Source: CAZPQM01 sp964588995
GTDB lineage: Bacteria; Pseudomonadota; Alphaproteobacteria; Rickettsiales; UBA8987
NCBI GenBank assembly: GCA_964588995.1
Contig: CAZPQM010000006.1
Location: forward strand, 53,467-117,466
Direction of reading: 5' to 3'
Length of the DNA: 64,000 nucleotides
In this document: positions 26,050 to 34,420 of the stretch, one piece after another
How the letters are laid out: the number at the start of each line of letters is the position of its first letter
Numbering within the stretch: position 1 is the first letter of the stretch
Program-made: the position numbers and the translations under genes
The notes under the pieces: model-generated
Seen by the model: the letters and a program-made list of their open reading frames with translations, nothing else
Database searches by the model: none
Told to the model about the DNA's origin: nothing

Positions 26050-27036
26050 TTACGGTGCCGGCGGCATTGGGATAGGCGGAAGTTCCTCAAGCTCGGGCAT
26101 CTGTGGAAGGGTCGGCATTTCGGGCAATGTCTCTATCTCCGGCAGGGTCTCTACTTCTGGTAGCGCCTCTTTCACCGCTTCCTCGACCTGCCTCGCCTGT
26201 GGAGAGGGCGGCTGCTTTGCTGCTTCCCCGTTTCCGGTCAGGAGCTTATCCAGTTGCCCATTGAGCTGCTGCGCCTGAGGCAGATTCAACTCGACATCAT
26301 CTCTTGGGCGGGTGGTTAGCGGTCCGGGCTCTGCCGGCATCACAGGCTCCATAACCTCCGGCAACGCCCTTTGCAAATCGCCCGCTTTTTCTTTAAACGC
26401 TTCCAGCATATCACGCTCTTCCGGCTTAACTTCCTCTTTCGCACTATCCATCATATCGGGGATAATCTCTTCAGGGGGACGCGTTATAGGCGCACCGGTT
26501 TCATCCAAAGGCGGTTCCAACGGGTACTCACCCTCTTCTATGCGGAACTGCATACTATCTGGCTCAATCTCCGGTTTGCCCGTAATGGATTCTGGTAAAT
26601 TGGCCAATGCAAATACGGGTTTTTGTATCGAACGAAGCGTGCTGTATACCTCTAGGTTAAGCAGCTTAATACGCGGGCACCCTATTAAGGTAATACGATC
26701 CGGGTAGATACGGTATCCAAAAAACAGGTAAAAGCTTTCCGGCTGAAAGTCGTATCCGTAGAAAGACTCTACATCCATCAACACTTTATTGTCATCTGGG
26801 GTAAGGCCTTTCCATACATCATAGGGTTTAGCAGTAATCTGGTATCGCGTAGTACCGAGCTCGTTCATATCACGACCTATCTCGGTAACCGCCTCCACCT
26901 TACCGGCAAACACGACATCCGCATCCTGTAACTGATAGTATGGATGTTGCTGCAACCAACAGTTATAGCTGTGTGCTGGTTGCACATATAGCGCTACAAG
27001 TATAACCGCCAGCCATTTACACCATTTCATAGACAT
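26050..27036 (-). CDS. Secreted NTR/TIMP-like protein with Pro-rich tail
   Basis: A 328-residue exported protein with a signal peptide (about 1-23, ending VQPAHS). The next 120 residues (DADVVFAGKVEAV, YDVWKG, SFYLFFGYR, then a late Cys) follow the pattern of the netrin/TIMP-like OB fold found in some bacterial secreted proteins; this fold call is an inference. The rest is low in complexity and rich in Pro and Glu, ending in repeats of the LPEIETLPEMPTLPQMP kind. It overlaps the 3' end of recO by 20 bases. A second protein of the same type lies on the other side of recO. Confidence 0.65.
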   Translation of the reverse strand: MSMKWCKWLAVILVALYVQPAHSYNCWLQQHPYYQLQDADVVFAGKVEAVTEIGRDMNELGTTRYQITAKPYDVWKGLTPDDNKVLMDVESFYGYDFQPESFYLFFGYRIYPDRITLIGCPRIKLLNLEVYSTLRSIQKPVFALANLPESITGKPEIEPDSMQFRIEEGEYPLEPPLDETGAPITRPPEEIIPDMMDSAKEEVKPEERDMLEAFKEKAGDLQRALPEVMEPVMPAEPGPLTTRPRDDVELNLPQAQQLNGQLDKLLTGNGEAAKQPPSPQARQVEEAVKEALPEVETLPEIETLPEMPTLPQMPELEELPPIPMPPAP

Positions 27037-27781
27037 GTTGCTTTATATACCCCAACCACCTTCCCCGCGCTTCCGGTATGGGGCGATGATATGCCTCCGC
27101 AATCCATTTTTCTAAGAAATAGCCTGTGAGGGTAAGAGCGTCAATGATTTCGCTGCCATGACAAGACATTATGGTAAAATCAAGCTCCTGCGGTGCTTTT
27201 CGCGATGCAGCCTGCAGGAAAACGGGCAAGTTCAATAGTTTATCCCTGTAGGGAGCGGCACTCTCCGAACAGACTGCCATACCGGACCGGGGGGAAACAT
27301 GCGTCAGTTGCTCCCGGCGACCGGTATCTGCACATAGGTCGAGAGTCAAGCCAAAGCCAAGCTGACGCAGCAATTCTAGTTCGAAGGCACAATATAATAG
27401 GGTGCAGGAATGCCGGTTTTGGATAGATTCGGCCATGGCTGTGAGGTAGTCATAAAGTACCGGGTGCACTTCACGTTCGGGGAGGTACGTTTGCAGCAAG
27501 GCCAAAACGCTATTCATTAGCCGTAAACTTTGAGCTTGCTGCATCAGCGCGGAAGCATGACTCGCTTCTAGTTCCAGCGAGAAATAGCCAAGATGCTCCT
27601 CCAGCCGGGCTTTCCACGTTAAATCCAGCCGATTCAGGGGCTGACAAATCGGACTGTATTTTTTGATACCACGCACCAGACCGGCTGCGCGACCATGCTC
27701 TTTAGTAAAACAATCGACAATCAGAAGATTTTCGCTGAATTTGCGCGCGCTTAAGACATATCCGCTATCGTTCCATTGCAT
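27017..27781 (-). CDS. recO: DNA repair protein RecO
   Basis: RecO helps load RecA at single-stranded gaps together with RecF and RecR. The 254-residue sequence has the N-terminal OB fold (DSGYVLSARKFSENLLIVDCFT, shortened, then GRAAGLVRGIKK) and the helical C-terminal domain with LLRQLGFGLTLDLCADTG. In many alphaproteobacteria recO follows era and precedes parC; here era lies 6.6 kb upstream, separated by an opposite-strand block. Length is normal. Confidence 0.93.
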   Translation of the reverse strand: MQWNDSGYVLSARKFSENLLIVDCFTKEHGRAAGLVRGIKKYSPICQPLNRLDLTWKARLEEHLGYFSLELEASHASALMQQAQSLRLMNSVLALLQTYLPEREVHPVLYDYLTAMAESIQNRHSCTLLYCAFELELLRQLGFGLTLDLCADTGRREQLTHVSPRSGMAVCSESAAPYRDKLLNLPVFLQAASRKAPQELDFTIMSCHGSEIIDALTLTGYFLEKWIAEAYHRPIPEARGRWLGYIKQHVYEMV

Positions 27782-27813
27782 AAAATCATCGTAAAGCCTC
27801 GTTTAAGCGCTGT

Positions 27814-28455
27814 CTAGCGCTCAATATACGGCATTTGAACGGTAGGCACTTTCTTATCAGTGGGCAACGTATAGGGTTGCACTTCAGACCCGGGTACGGG
27901 GGTAGACTGCGGCAGGGGGGTAGATTCGAGCAGTATGGGCCGTACTTGCCAGGATTCGTTCCGCTGGGATCTGTCTTCACGCTGTACGATTGTTTCCGGA
28001 TAGGGCGAGAAACTCTGTTTTGGGCGGCCCAATCGTTCAATCTCGTTGCGCGCAATGGCCTGGGCCAACGTTTTATTGCCCCAGCAGCGGGACGTCCATG
28101 CCGGGCCGCGCAGATTTTCTCTGCGGTAGGTGATCACCAGATAGGTCTGCCCTTTGTTAAAACGGAAAGTACAGTCAAACCCTACATTGACTTCGCGGTT
28201 GATTCCGGGCTTCGCGGTAAAAACGGTTATCGTCTCGCTATTTGCCCCTTTCCAGCTTTTATGGACAATAAACTCATTGCGGTAACGTCCGAAACTCGCA
28301 TCATAATTCACCGCCTTCACCGTACCCACAAACACGCCGAAGGCACGGTCTATCTGCTTTTCGAACGACATTGGCTCACCGCATTCGCACTTGGTGACCG
28401 CCTGTGCCTGATAGGGCACAAAACAGAGGATGGCAACGAGTAGTAAACGTATCAT
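27814..28455 (-). CDS. Secreted NTR/TIMP-like protein
   Basis: A 213-residue exported protein. The signal peptide is about 1-19 (MIRLLLVAILCFVPYQAQA). The mature start KCECGEP, then DRAFGVFVGTVKAVN, FIVHKSWKG, FDCTFRFNKGQTYLV and SRCWGNKTL match the cysteine and Trp-Lys-Gly pattern of netrin/TIMP-like domains; the fold is inferred. The C-terminal 70 residues are polar and Pro-rich. The start at 28455 is fixed by GGGAGA a few bases upstream; a longer frame reaches 28509. It is a smaller relative of the protein encoded at 26050-27036. Confidence 0.65.
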   Translation of the reverse strand: MIRLLLVAILCFVPYQAQAVTKCECGEPMSFEKQIDRAFGVFVGTVKAVNYDASFGRYRNEFIVHKSWKGANSETITVFTAKPGINREVNVGFDCTFRFNKGQTYLVITYRRENLRGPAWTSRCWGNKTLAQAIARNEIERLGRPKQSFSPYPETIVQREDRSQRNESWQVRPILLESTPLPQSTPVPGSEVQPYTLPTDKKVPTVQMPYIER

Positions 28456-28589
28456 ATGATTCTCCCAGGATAGCGCGACTCTTCGCGGATTATAGCAGAA
28501 ATGCGGCATTTTGTCATAAAAATCATCTTAAGTTGCAGATAATGCATCCACTGGCTGCATTGCACGTACAAATAAGGGAAAATTATACC

Positions 28590-30017
28590 ATGGTTTTTTC
28601 TGCACCCATTTTCCTGTTTTATTTTCTGCCGGCCGTTCTGTTACTGGTCTTTGCTGCAGCGAAATCCATCAAGCTGCAAAACGCCGTTCTGCTAATAGCA
28701 AGTTTGTTTTTCTACGCGTGGGGGGAGGCATTTTACCTGCTGTTGCTCCTGACTTCTATCAGCATGAATTACCTATTTGGCCTGTTGCTCAATTCCGAAT
28801 CCTGCTTTGCCCGGCGGTCTGTGTTTATCGCAGCACTAACAGCTAATCTGGGCATTCTGGGACATTACAAATATAGCGGATTTCTTATTGAAAACGTCAA
28901 TGTTTTGCTACGAACCCTTAACATAGAAGCGATTATTTATGAACCAACACACCTCCCACTCGGTATTTCTTTTTTTACGTTTCAGGCTATTACCTACCTC
29001 GTGGATGTGTATACCGGGCGTACCAAAGCGCAGCGCAATCCGTTTCATCTGGCGCTGTTTATCTCTCTCTTTCCGCAACTGATCGCCGGGCCGATTATTC
29101 GGTACCATGATTTGAATCGCCAGATTATCGACCGCACTATCACCCTTGCCGGAATCGACAGCGGGGTACGCCTGTTTATCATCGGGCTGGCGAAAAAAGT
29201 GCTGATTGCAGATCAATTAGGCGAAGTATCCGACCTGATATTCAGCCTTAACCCGGATACGGTCGGACTGGGGCTTGCCTGGCTTGGCGCGATTAGCTTT
29301 GCGTTACAGATATATTTTGATTTTTCAGGCTATTCCGATATGGCAATCGGCATGGGGCGTATCTTTGGCTTTCAGTTCAAACCCAATTTTAATTATCCCT
29401 ATATTGCTCAATCTTTAAGCGATTTCTGGCAGCGCTGGCATATCAGCCTGACCAGCCTCGCACGGGATTATATCTACACCCCCCTCGCCGCCCGGCAGGC
29501 ACGCAAGAAACGCGGTATGCATTTCGTCTTACCGCTTTTATTTACCATGCTTATTCTCGGTTTCTGGCACGGAGCCGCATGGACCTTTATTGTCTTTGGC
29601 CTGTTTCACGGTATCATGTTACTCACAGAGCAGGTCTTTAAGCTGCAAACCCGGATTCCGCAGCCCGTTCGGCACGGTTATGTCTTACTGATCTGGGTGA
29701 TCGGATGCGTGCTGTTCCGCGCGGAGGATATGTCGCAGGCCAGTACCTTGATTACTGTCATGGCAGGTTTTAATGCGCCGTCGGACCCGTTTACAGTGCC
29801 AAGTGACCCCTTGCTGTACTTTACCTTCCTCGCAGCTTGTCTTGCATCTACCCCCTTATTTCCACTCAGCTTTGAGGAAATGCGTGCATCCGGCACACGG
29901 TGGAAAATACGGTTGGCCTACCTGTTACGCGATGCAGGGCTATTGACCCTTTTCCTGCTTAGCCTCATGGCAATTGCAACCGGCACCGTCGATAACTTCA
30001 TTTATTTCAGGTTTTGA
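28590..30017 (+). CDS. MBOAT-family O-acyltransferase (AlgI-like)
   Basis: A polytopic inner-membrane acyltransferase of the AlgI/DltB group, which moves an acyl group from a cytosolic donor across the membrane onto an extracytoplasmic polymer. The 475-residue protein has about ten membrane helices and the motifs LPLGISFFTFQAITYLVDVY (shortened), FPQLIAGPIIRY, DFSGYSDMAIGMGR, FWQRWHISL and FWHGAAWTFIVFGLFHG with the catalytic His. The ATG at 28590 is preferred to upstream in-frame codons that would overlap the divergent gene. It begins a five-gene cluster with an AlgX-like, FkbH-like, methyltransferase and carrier-protein gene. Confidence 0.9.
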   Translation: MVFSAPIFLFYFLPAVLLLVFAAAKSIKLQNAVLLIASLFFYAWGEAFYLLLLLTSISMNYLFGLLLNSESCFARRSVFIAALTANLGILGHYKYSGFLIENVNVLLRTLNIEAIIYEPTHLPLGISFFTFQAITYLVDVYTGRTKAQRNPFHLALFISLFPQLIAGPIIRYHDLNRQIIDRTITLAGIDSGVRLFIIGLAKKVLIADQLGEVSDLIFSLNPDTVGLGLAWLGAISFALQIYFDFSGYSDMAIGMGRIFGFQFKPNFNYPYIAQSLSDFWQRWHISLTSLARDYIYTPLAARQARKKRGMHFVLPLLFTMLILGFWHGAAWTFIVFGLFHGIMLLTEQVFKLQTRIPQPVRHGYVLLIWVIGCVLFRAEDMSQASTLITVMAGFNAPSDPFTVPSDPLLYFTFLAACLASTPLFPLSFEEMRASGTRWKIRLAYLLRDAGLLTLFLLSLMAIATGTVDNFIYFRF

Positions 30018-30019
30018 TA

Positions 30020-31075
30020 ATGAAACGGTTGTTATCTCATTACATCATCATCGTTTTTTGCATTGTGCTGGTATTACCTGTTTTATTTAAAGAACTTGCT
30101 CTCGAACCGGATCTTGATATCGTTATACCGCAAAATAACGCTATAATGCTACCGCCGCCGGAGTCTGCGCGGGAACTCAAACCCTATCTTGATTCCATCA
30201 GCGACTATATCCGCGGTGAGTTTGGGCTTCGTGATCTGCTCGCCAGCTGGGATATTGCTCTCCGTATCAACTGGCTGGATTCCTTTATGCTGAAAGTCAA
30301 GACAACTTTCATAGAACGTGAGTATGTAATTCCCTGCGACTTTCGGAATTTAAACGAATATGCGATGCTTCAATATATTAAACCGTTTAAAGAGAACTTT
30401 GAAAAATTAAAAGCACAGGATATACCCTATATTCTTTTTCTAGCCCCCCCCAAAGCCCAGCTTTTACAGTCTGTTGCTTGTGACCCAGACAGTTTCCACC
30501 GCAACACTTTTGCCGAATTGATCCAGGAAGAGGCGCCTGAAATTCCCGTCATAGATAGCTTTCCATCAATACGAAAACTGGACGATCAAAGCAAAGCATT
30601 TTATAAGCTGGATAGACATTGGAATGATGCAGGTGCTTTCATCGGCTATCAAACTCTTATTCAGCAATTACAAACGTTCTTTACCTTGCCGTCCACCCTG
30701 AAACAAGAGGATTTCCGATTTGAAACCTACGAAGTGCATCCCCGATCCATTGCAGTGTATGCTCAAAATCGGCCACCTGATGTAGAAACGGTAACACGGT
30801 GGCATCCTAAAACACCGTTTCAGGCGAAGCGGCTGCATCCTCCGCCGGAACAAATATTGGGCGTATGGGAATATAATCAGGGTTACGAGCATTATATCCA
30901 CACCGATAGCTCTCTGCCGCGTGCGCTCGTGTTGCATGATTCCATGATGAAGCAGCTGAAACCCTGGCTTGCGGAGCATTTCAGCGAAACCTATTATGTC
31001 TGGTCTAAAAATCTTGATATGGATTTAGTCAAGGAATTTCAACCGGATGTGGTCATTCATCAATTGGTGAAGTAA
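30020..31075 (+). CDS. AlgX/AlgJ-like SGNH-hydrolase-fold protein
   Basis: A membrane-anchored periplasmic protein of 351 residues with an N-terminal hydrophobic anchor (about 8-24). It shows the AlgX/AlgJ catalytic pattern: Asp-His in FYKLDRHWNDAGA and the nucleophile Ser in LVLHDSMMK, as expected for an SGNH O-acetyltransferase or esterase. In alginate and cellulose modification such proteins receive acyl groups from an MBOAT partner, which is the gene directly upstream (two bases apart). The ATG at 30020 is preferred over a TTG six bases earlier. The next gene starts at the base after its stop. Confidence 0.82.
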   Translation: MKRLLSHYIIIVFCIVLVLPVLFKELALEPDLDIVIPQNNAIMLPPPESARELKPYLDSISDYIRGEFGLRDLLASWDIALRINWLDSFMLKVKTTFIEREYVIPCDFRNLNEYAMLQYIKPFKENFEKLKAQDIPYILFLAPPKAQLLQSVACDPDSFHRNTFAELIQEEAPEIPVIDSFPSIRKLDDQSKAFYKLDRHWNDAGAFIGYQTLIQQLQTFFTLPSTLKQEDFRFETYEVHPRSIAVYAQNRPPDVETVTRWHPKTPFQAKRLHPPPEQILGVWEYNQGYEHYIHTDSSLPRALVLHDSMMKQLKPWLAEHFSETYYVWSKNLDMDLVKEFQPDVVIHQLVK

Positions 31076-32803
31076 ATGATTAGCTACCCATTAGACACAG
31101 CCTACCTACTGCGCAGGAAAAAGCAGCTAAAAACCGAACTGCTGCAGGCGCGGCAGGATTGGGTGGAGAAGCGCATCGCCATCCTGTGCGGCTCGACCGC
31201 ACAGGAAATACAGGATATGCTTGAGCTGTTCCTGCTGGCGGAAGGCGTCAAACCGACCTTCCGGATCGGAGAGTATAACCGGCATTACGAAGAAGCCGTT
31301 TTTGGTTCAGACGCGTTGGATGCGTTTGACCCGGAGATGGTCTACCTTCATATGACCTCGCATAATCTGCCCGATAGCGACTATGCGTCTCATTTGAGCG
31401 CGATCTGGGACGGCTTACACGAGCGTTATGGCTGTGAGATCCTGCAGAACAATTTCGAGCCCGCCCTTCTCTCCCCGCTCGGGCATTTGGATGTAGAGCA
31501 GGGCAGGCAAGCTCGCATTCAGCAGGCGAATCAGTGGCTTTATAGCGCGTCAGCAGAGCGCCCTTACCTGCATATTCATGATCTCGCCGGCTTTGTCAGC
31601 CGCATCGGCCTGCTGCAATCTTTCGATGCTGCGGCGTGGTACAGCTATAAATATGCCATCGCACCAGTGCATATCCCCGCTTTCAGCTGGAGCCTGTCCC
31701 GCCTTACCCTCGCCCTGCTCGGTAAAAGCAAAAAATGTCTCGTGCTTGATGCAGATCATACGCTCTGGGGCGGGGTGATCGGCGATGATGGGGTCGATGG
31801 AATCCATATCGGCGAAGGCCACCCGGTCGCTGAGAGTTACAAAGCCTTTCAAGCCTATCTGAAAACGCTGCAGGAGCGCGGGGTGATCCTCTCCATCGTG
31901 AGTAAAAACGAGCCGGAAACGCTACGAGCCGGGCTGCATCATCCCGAATCCGTGCTGAACGAAGCGGATTTCTCCTGCATCATTGCGAATTGGGAGGACA
32001 AGGCGAGCAATATCCGTCAATTAGCCGCTACCCTCAATATCGGGCTGGATAGTCTGGTTTTCGTCGATGATAACCCGGCGGAACGCGAACTCGTTCGGCA
32101 AGCCTTGCCGGAGGTTGCCGTGCCGGAAATAGGGGAAGATGCCGCACACTATGCGCACGTGCTGGATCAGGCGGCTTATTTTGAACCAGTCACGATCAGC
32201 GATACCGACCGCAAGCGGACCGAGCAATACCGCGCCAATGCGAGGCGCGCTGAAGCGGCGGAACAGGCTGTGGACTATGACAGCTACCTGCAAAGCCTGC
32301 AGATGCGGGCGCGCATCCTGCGGTTGGATGAGACAGCTATCGCGCGCGTGACGCAACTCATCAACAAGACCAACCAGTTTAATCTCACCAACGAACGCCT
32401 CAACCGCAGCGAGGTAGAGGCCTATATGTCAGGGGGTAATAAGCTGGCCCTCTATGCGCATCTGGAGGATAAGTTCGGCGATAACGGCATTGTTTCCGCA
32501 CTGCTCTGCACGCTCTCCGGCTCTGAGGCACAGCTGGATAACTGGGTGATGAGTTGCCGGGTGTTCAAACGCCGGCTGGAACACGCCATGCTGGATGAAC
32601 TGGTGCAACACTTGAAAGATCACGGAATTGCAAGCCTCTCTGCGAGCTATAAACCGACAGAAAAGAATCAGGTGATTAAAAAGCTGCTACCTTCGCTCGG
32701 TTTTTTGGAAGATTCCATGACATCCGAGACCGAATTCCGCTATAGCCTGAATATGGATAGGTATCATATGCACAAGCCGCCCATTGAGGTAAGTAATGCT
32801 TGA
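31076..32803 (+). CDS. FkbH-like HAD-family enzyme
   Basis: A 575-residue protein of the FkbH family. Known FkbH enzymes take 1,3-bisphosphoglycerate, remove a phosphate and load a glyceryl group on an acyl carrier protein. It has an N-terminal SGNH-like region (about 1-210), a HAD-IIIC phosphatase domain with LVLDADHTLWGGVIGDDG at about 222-239 and VFVDDNPAERELVR, and a C-terminal acyltransferase-like domain (about 400-560, with INKTNQFNLT and NWVMSCRVFKRR). The usual Asn in DxDNTLWGG is His here, but both catalytic aspartates remain. An acyl carrier protein gene two genes later supports the loading role. Confidence 0.88.
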   Translation: MISYPLDTAYLLRRKKQLKTELLQARQDWVEKRIAILCGSTAQEIQDMLELFLLAEGVKPTFRIGEYNRHYEEAVFGSDALDAFDPEMVYLHMTSHNLPDSDYASHLSAIWDGLHERYGCEILQNNFEPALLSPLGHLDVEQGRQARIQQANQWLYSASAERPYLHIHDLAGFVSRIGLLQSFDAAAWYSYKYAIAPVHIPAFSWSLSRLTLALLGKSKKCLVLDADHTLWGGVIGDDGVDGIHIGEGHPVAESYKAFQAYLKTLQERGVILSIVSKNEPETLRAGLHHPESVLNEADFSCIIANWEDKASNIRQLAATLNIGLDSLVFVDDNPAERELVRQALPEVAVPEIGEDAAHYAHVLDQAAYFEPVTISDTDRKRTEQYRANARRAEAAEQAVDYDSYLQSLQMRARILRLDETAIARVTQLINKTNQFNLTNERLNRSEVEAYMSGGNKLALYAHLEDKFGDNGIVSALLCTLSGSEAQLDNWVMSCRVFKRRLEHAMLDELVQHLKDHGIASLSASYKPTEKNQVIKKLLPSLGFLEDSMTSETEFRYSLNMDRYHMHKPPIEVSNA

Positions 32804-33716
32804 AGCGTTTTTAAGCGAAATATTCCGCCTGCAACCCACGCAGGAGAAAAAAGTTGGTCAGCTCTTTCGCGATCAACCGCAGGCAAAAACCGATCTTGCG
32901 CTTTTTCTCAAACACTATACCCCCCTGATCGAAAGCGAACGAGTCGGCGGGCTGGAGGGGCTTGCCGCCGCGTATAATCAGATGCTCGATGAACTGGTCG
33001 CCTGCCGTCTGCATTTTATCCGTGAAGGCTGCTACCCGCTGCAATCCGCGGAAGATGCCTTTGACCGCGTCTATAATAACGAACAACAAATGTGGCCCTA
33101 TATGCTCGGGCTCGCCGTTTCACAATATCTGTGGCCGACGCATTACGCGCTGCTGCAATTTTACAAGCAGGCGATCCGGCAGGCCGACCCGGCAGGCCGT
33201 TTCCTCGAAATCGGCTGTGGACCGGGCATTTTCATCAATGAACTCACTGGAGTAACCGAAGAAACTGCTACCATTGACGTTGTCGATATCAGCCCGGTAT
33301 CGATTGCGCTCTCAAAAGAACTGCTGCAGCTGGTCAAACCGGAGATTCTACAGCGTATCCGCTTCATTCAGAGTGATATCGTCGATTACGATGAGGCTAC
33401 GCCTTACAATTTTATTGGTATGGGCGAAGTGCTCGAGCATGTAGAAGACCCGCTCGCTGTGCTGAAAAGCCTGCATCGCCTGCTTCACGATGACGGCAGA
33501 CTGTATATTTCCACCTGCGCCAACTGCCCGACCATTGACCATATTTACCTTTACCACAATGTGGAAGAAATTCGCCTTATGATCGAGGAGGCTGGGTTTC
33601 ATATCGCAAAAGAAGCGGTGCTGCCTTCAGAAGATAAACCGATGGAGTATATGGAGCAGCACAAACTGGATATTGTCTACGGCGCATTATTGGTAAAGCA
33701 GGAGAATAACAGATGA
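32796..33716 (+). CDS. SAM-dependent class I methyltransferase
   Basis: A 306-residue methyltransferase. An N-terminal helical region of about 125 residues precedes the SAM-binding domain with motif I FLEIGCGPGIF at about 133-143, the acidic IDVVDISP, and the post-I motif NFIGMGEVLEHVEDP. Substrate-specificity features cannot be read. It overlaps the FkbH-like gene by eight bases and the carrier-protein gene by four, which argues that all three act on the same intermediate, for example O-methylating a carrier-bound glyceryl group. That chemistry is inferred. Confidence 0.85.
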   Translation: MLEAFLSEIFRLQPTQEKKVGQLFRDQPQAKTDLALFLKHYTPLIESERVGGLEGLAAAYNQMLDELVACRLHFIREGCYPLQSAEDAFDRVYNNEQQMWPYMLGLAVSQYLWPTHYALLQFYKQAIRQADPAGRFLEIGCGPGIFINELTGVTEETATIDVVDISPVSIALSKELLQLVKPEILQRIRFIQSDIVDYDEATPYNFIGMGEVLEHVEDPLAVLKSLHRLLHDDGRLYISTCANCPTIDHIYLYHNVEEIRLMIEEAGFHIAKEAVLPSEDKPMEYMEQHKLDIVYGALLVKQENNR

Positions 33717-33946
33717 AAATTAGAGAACGGCTCACCTCCCTGTTTCAGGACGTTTTTAACCGCGCCGATTTAACGCTGCATGATGACATGACGGCGCAAG
33801 ACGTGCCGGAATGGGATTCATTGAGCCATATCAACCTGATCGTCGCGATCGAACAGGAATTCGGTATCAAATTCAGCTTCGGCGAATTGGAGAACCTCAA
33901 AAATGTCGGTACTATGCTCGAGCTGATTGAACGCAAAACCACCTGA
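33713..33946 (+). CDS. Acyl carrier protein
   Basis: A 77-residue four-helix carrier protein. The attachment site for 4'-phosphopantetheine is Ser36 in PEWDSLSHINLI. Acidic helices and the final LELIERK are typical. It overlaps the methyltransferase gene (ATGA). It is not the fatty-acid AcpP but a dedicated carrier, most like those paired with FkbH enzymes. It ends the acyl-modification cluster. Confidence 0.9.
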   Translation: MKIRERLTSLFQDVFNRADLTLHDDMTAQDVPEWDSLSHINLIVAIEQEFGIKFSFGELENLKNVGTMLELIERKTT

Positions 33947-34420
33947 GTTGCCGTGTTGGGGGATAGAAAAAGCATCCTTCCTTGCGTGTCCTTGTCATCC
34001 TGAGCGGAGCGGTAGCGTAGCCTTAAGGATCTTTTGCCCCGTCATCGCGAACGGAGTGAAGCGATCTCGTGCGGTTGAACTCCATACGAGATTGCCGCGC
34101 TCCCTAGGGTCGTTCGCAATGACGGCTTACCCTCACCCTAATCCTCTCCCAGAGGGAGAGGGGATACAAGAACACTCCTCCCCTGCCTGCGGGGGAGGCA
34201 ACGAGGCTTGATAGCTATGCTATCTAGCCGCAGTGGTGGGGGTGTAATGTGGTGAGGGAAATATTAATGCCCCCCTCCCAACCTCCCCCCGCAAGCAGGG
34301 GGAGGAGATGGAACCCCGTCATCGCGAGGAGGGCGTAGCCCGACGTGGTGATCTCAGGCTGCGTATACCCGGCCGCACCAGATTGCTTCGTCGCTTCACT
34401 CCTCGCAATGACGCCTATCC
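33947..34420. repeat. Mosaic of dispersed palindromic repeats
   Basis: No gene is seen in these 470 bases. In order it contains a GTCATCCTGAGCG repeat (about 33993-34035), a GTCATCGCGAACGGAGTGAAG repeat with its inverted partner TCGTTCGCAATGACGG (34042-34126), a half-decayed CCCTCACCCTAA palindrome (34131-34170), the variable-stem hairpin repeat (34176-34246), a C-rich hairpin copy (34268-34307) and a CATCGCGAGGAGG type with inverted partner CTCCTCGCAATGACG (34318-34413). The same families, partly in the same order, follow groEL near 15.7 kb. Confidence 0.8.
34176..34246. repeat. Hairpin repeat with variable stem, copy 2
   Basis: This copy shares its flanks with 15799-15870 and keeps the outer stem GGCT/AGCC at 34205-34208 and 34226-34229. 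Its inner stem is GATAGC/GCTATC around TAT (34210-34224), which is different from, but paired like, the inner stem of copy 1. Confidence 0.75.

Noticed and set aside
33927..34211. 94-codon frame after the carrier-protein gene
   Set aside because: It consists of dispersed repeat families including the PHPNPLPEGEG type and has no ribosome site.
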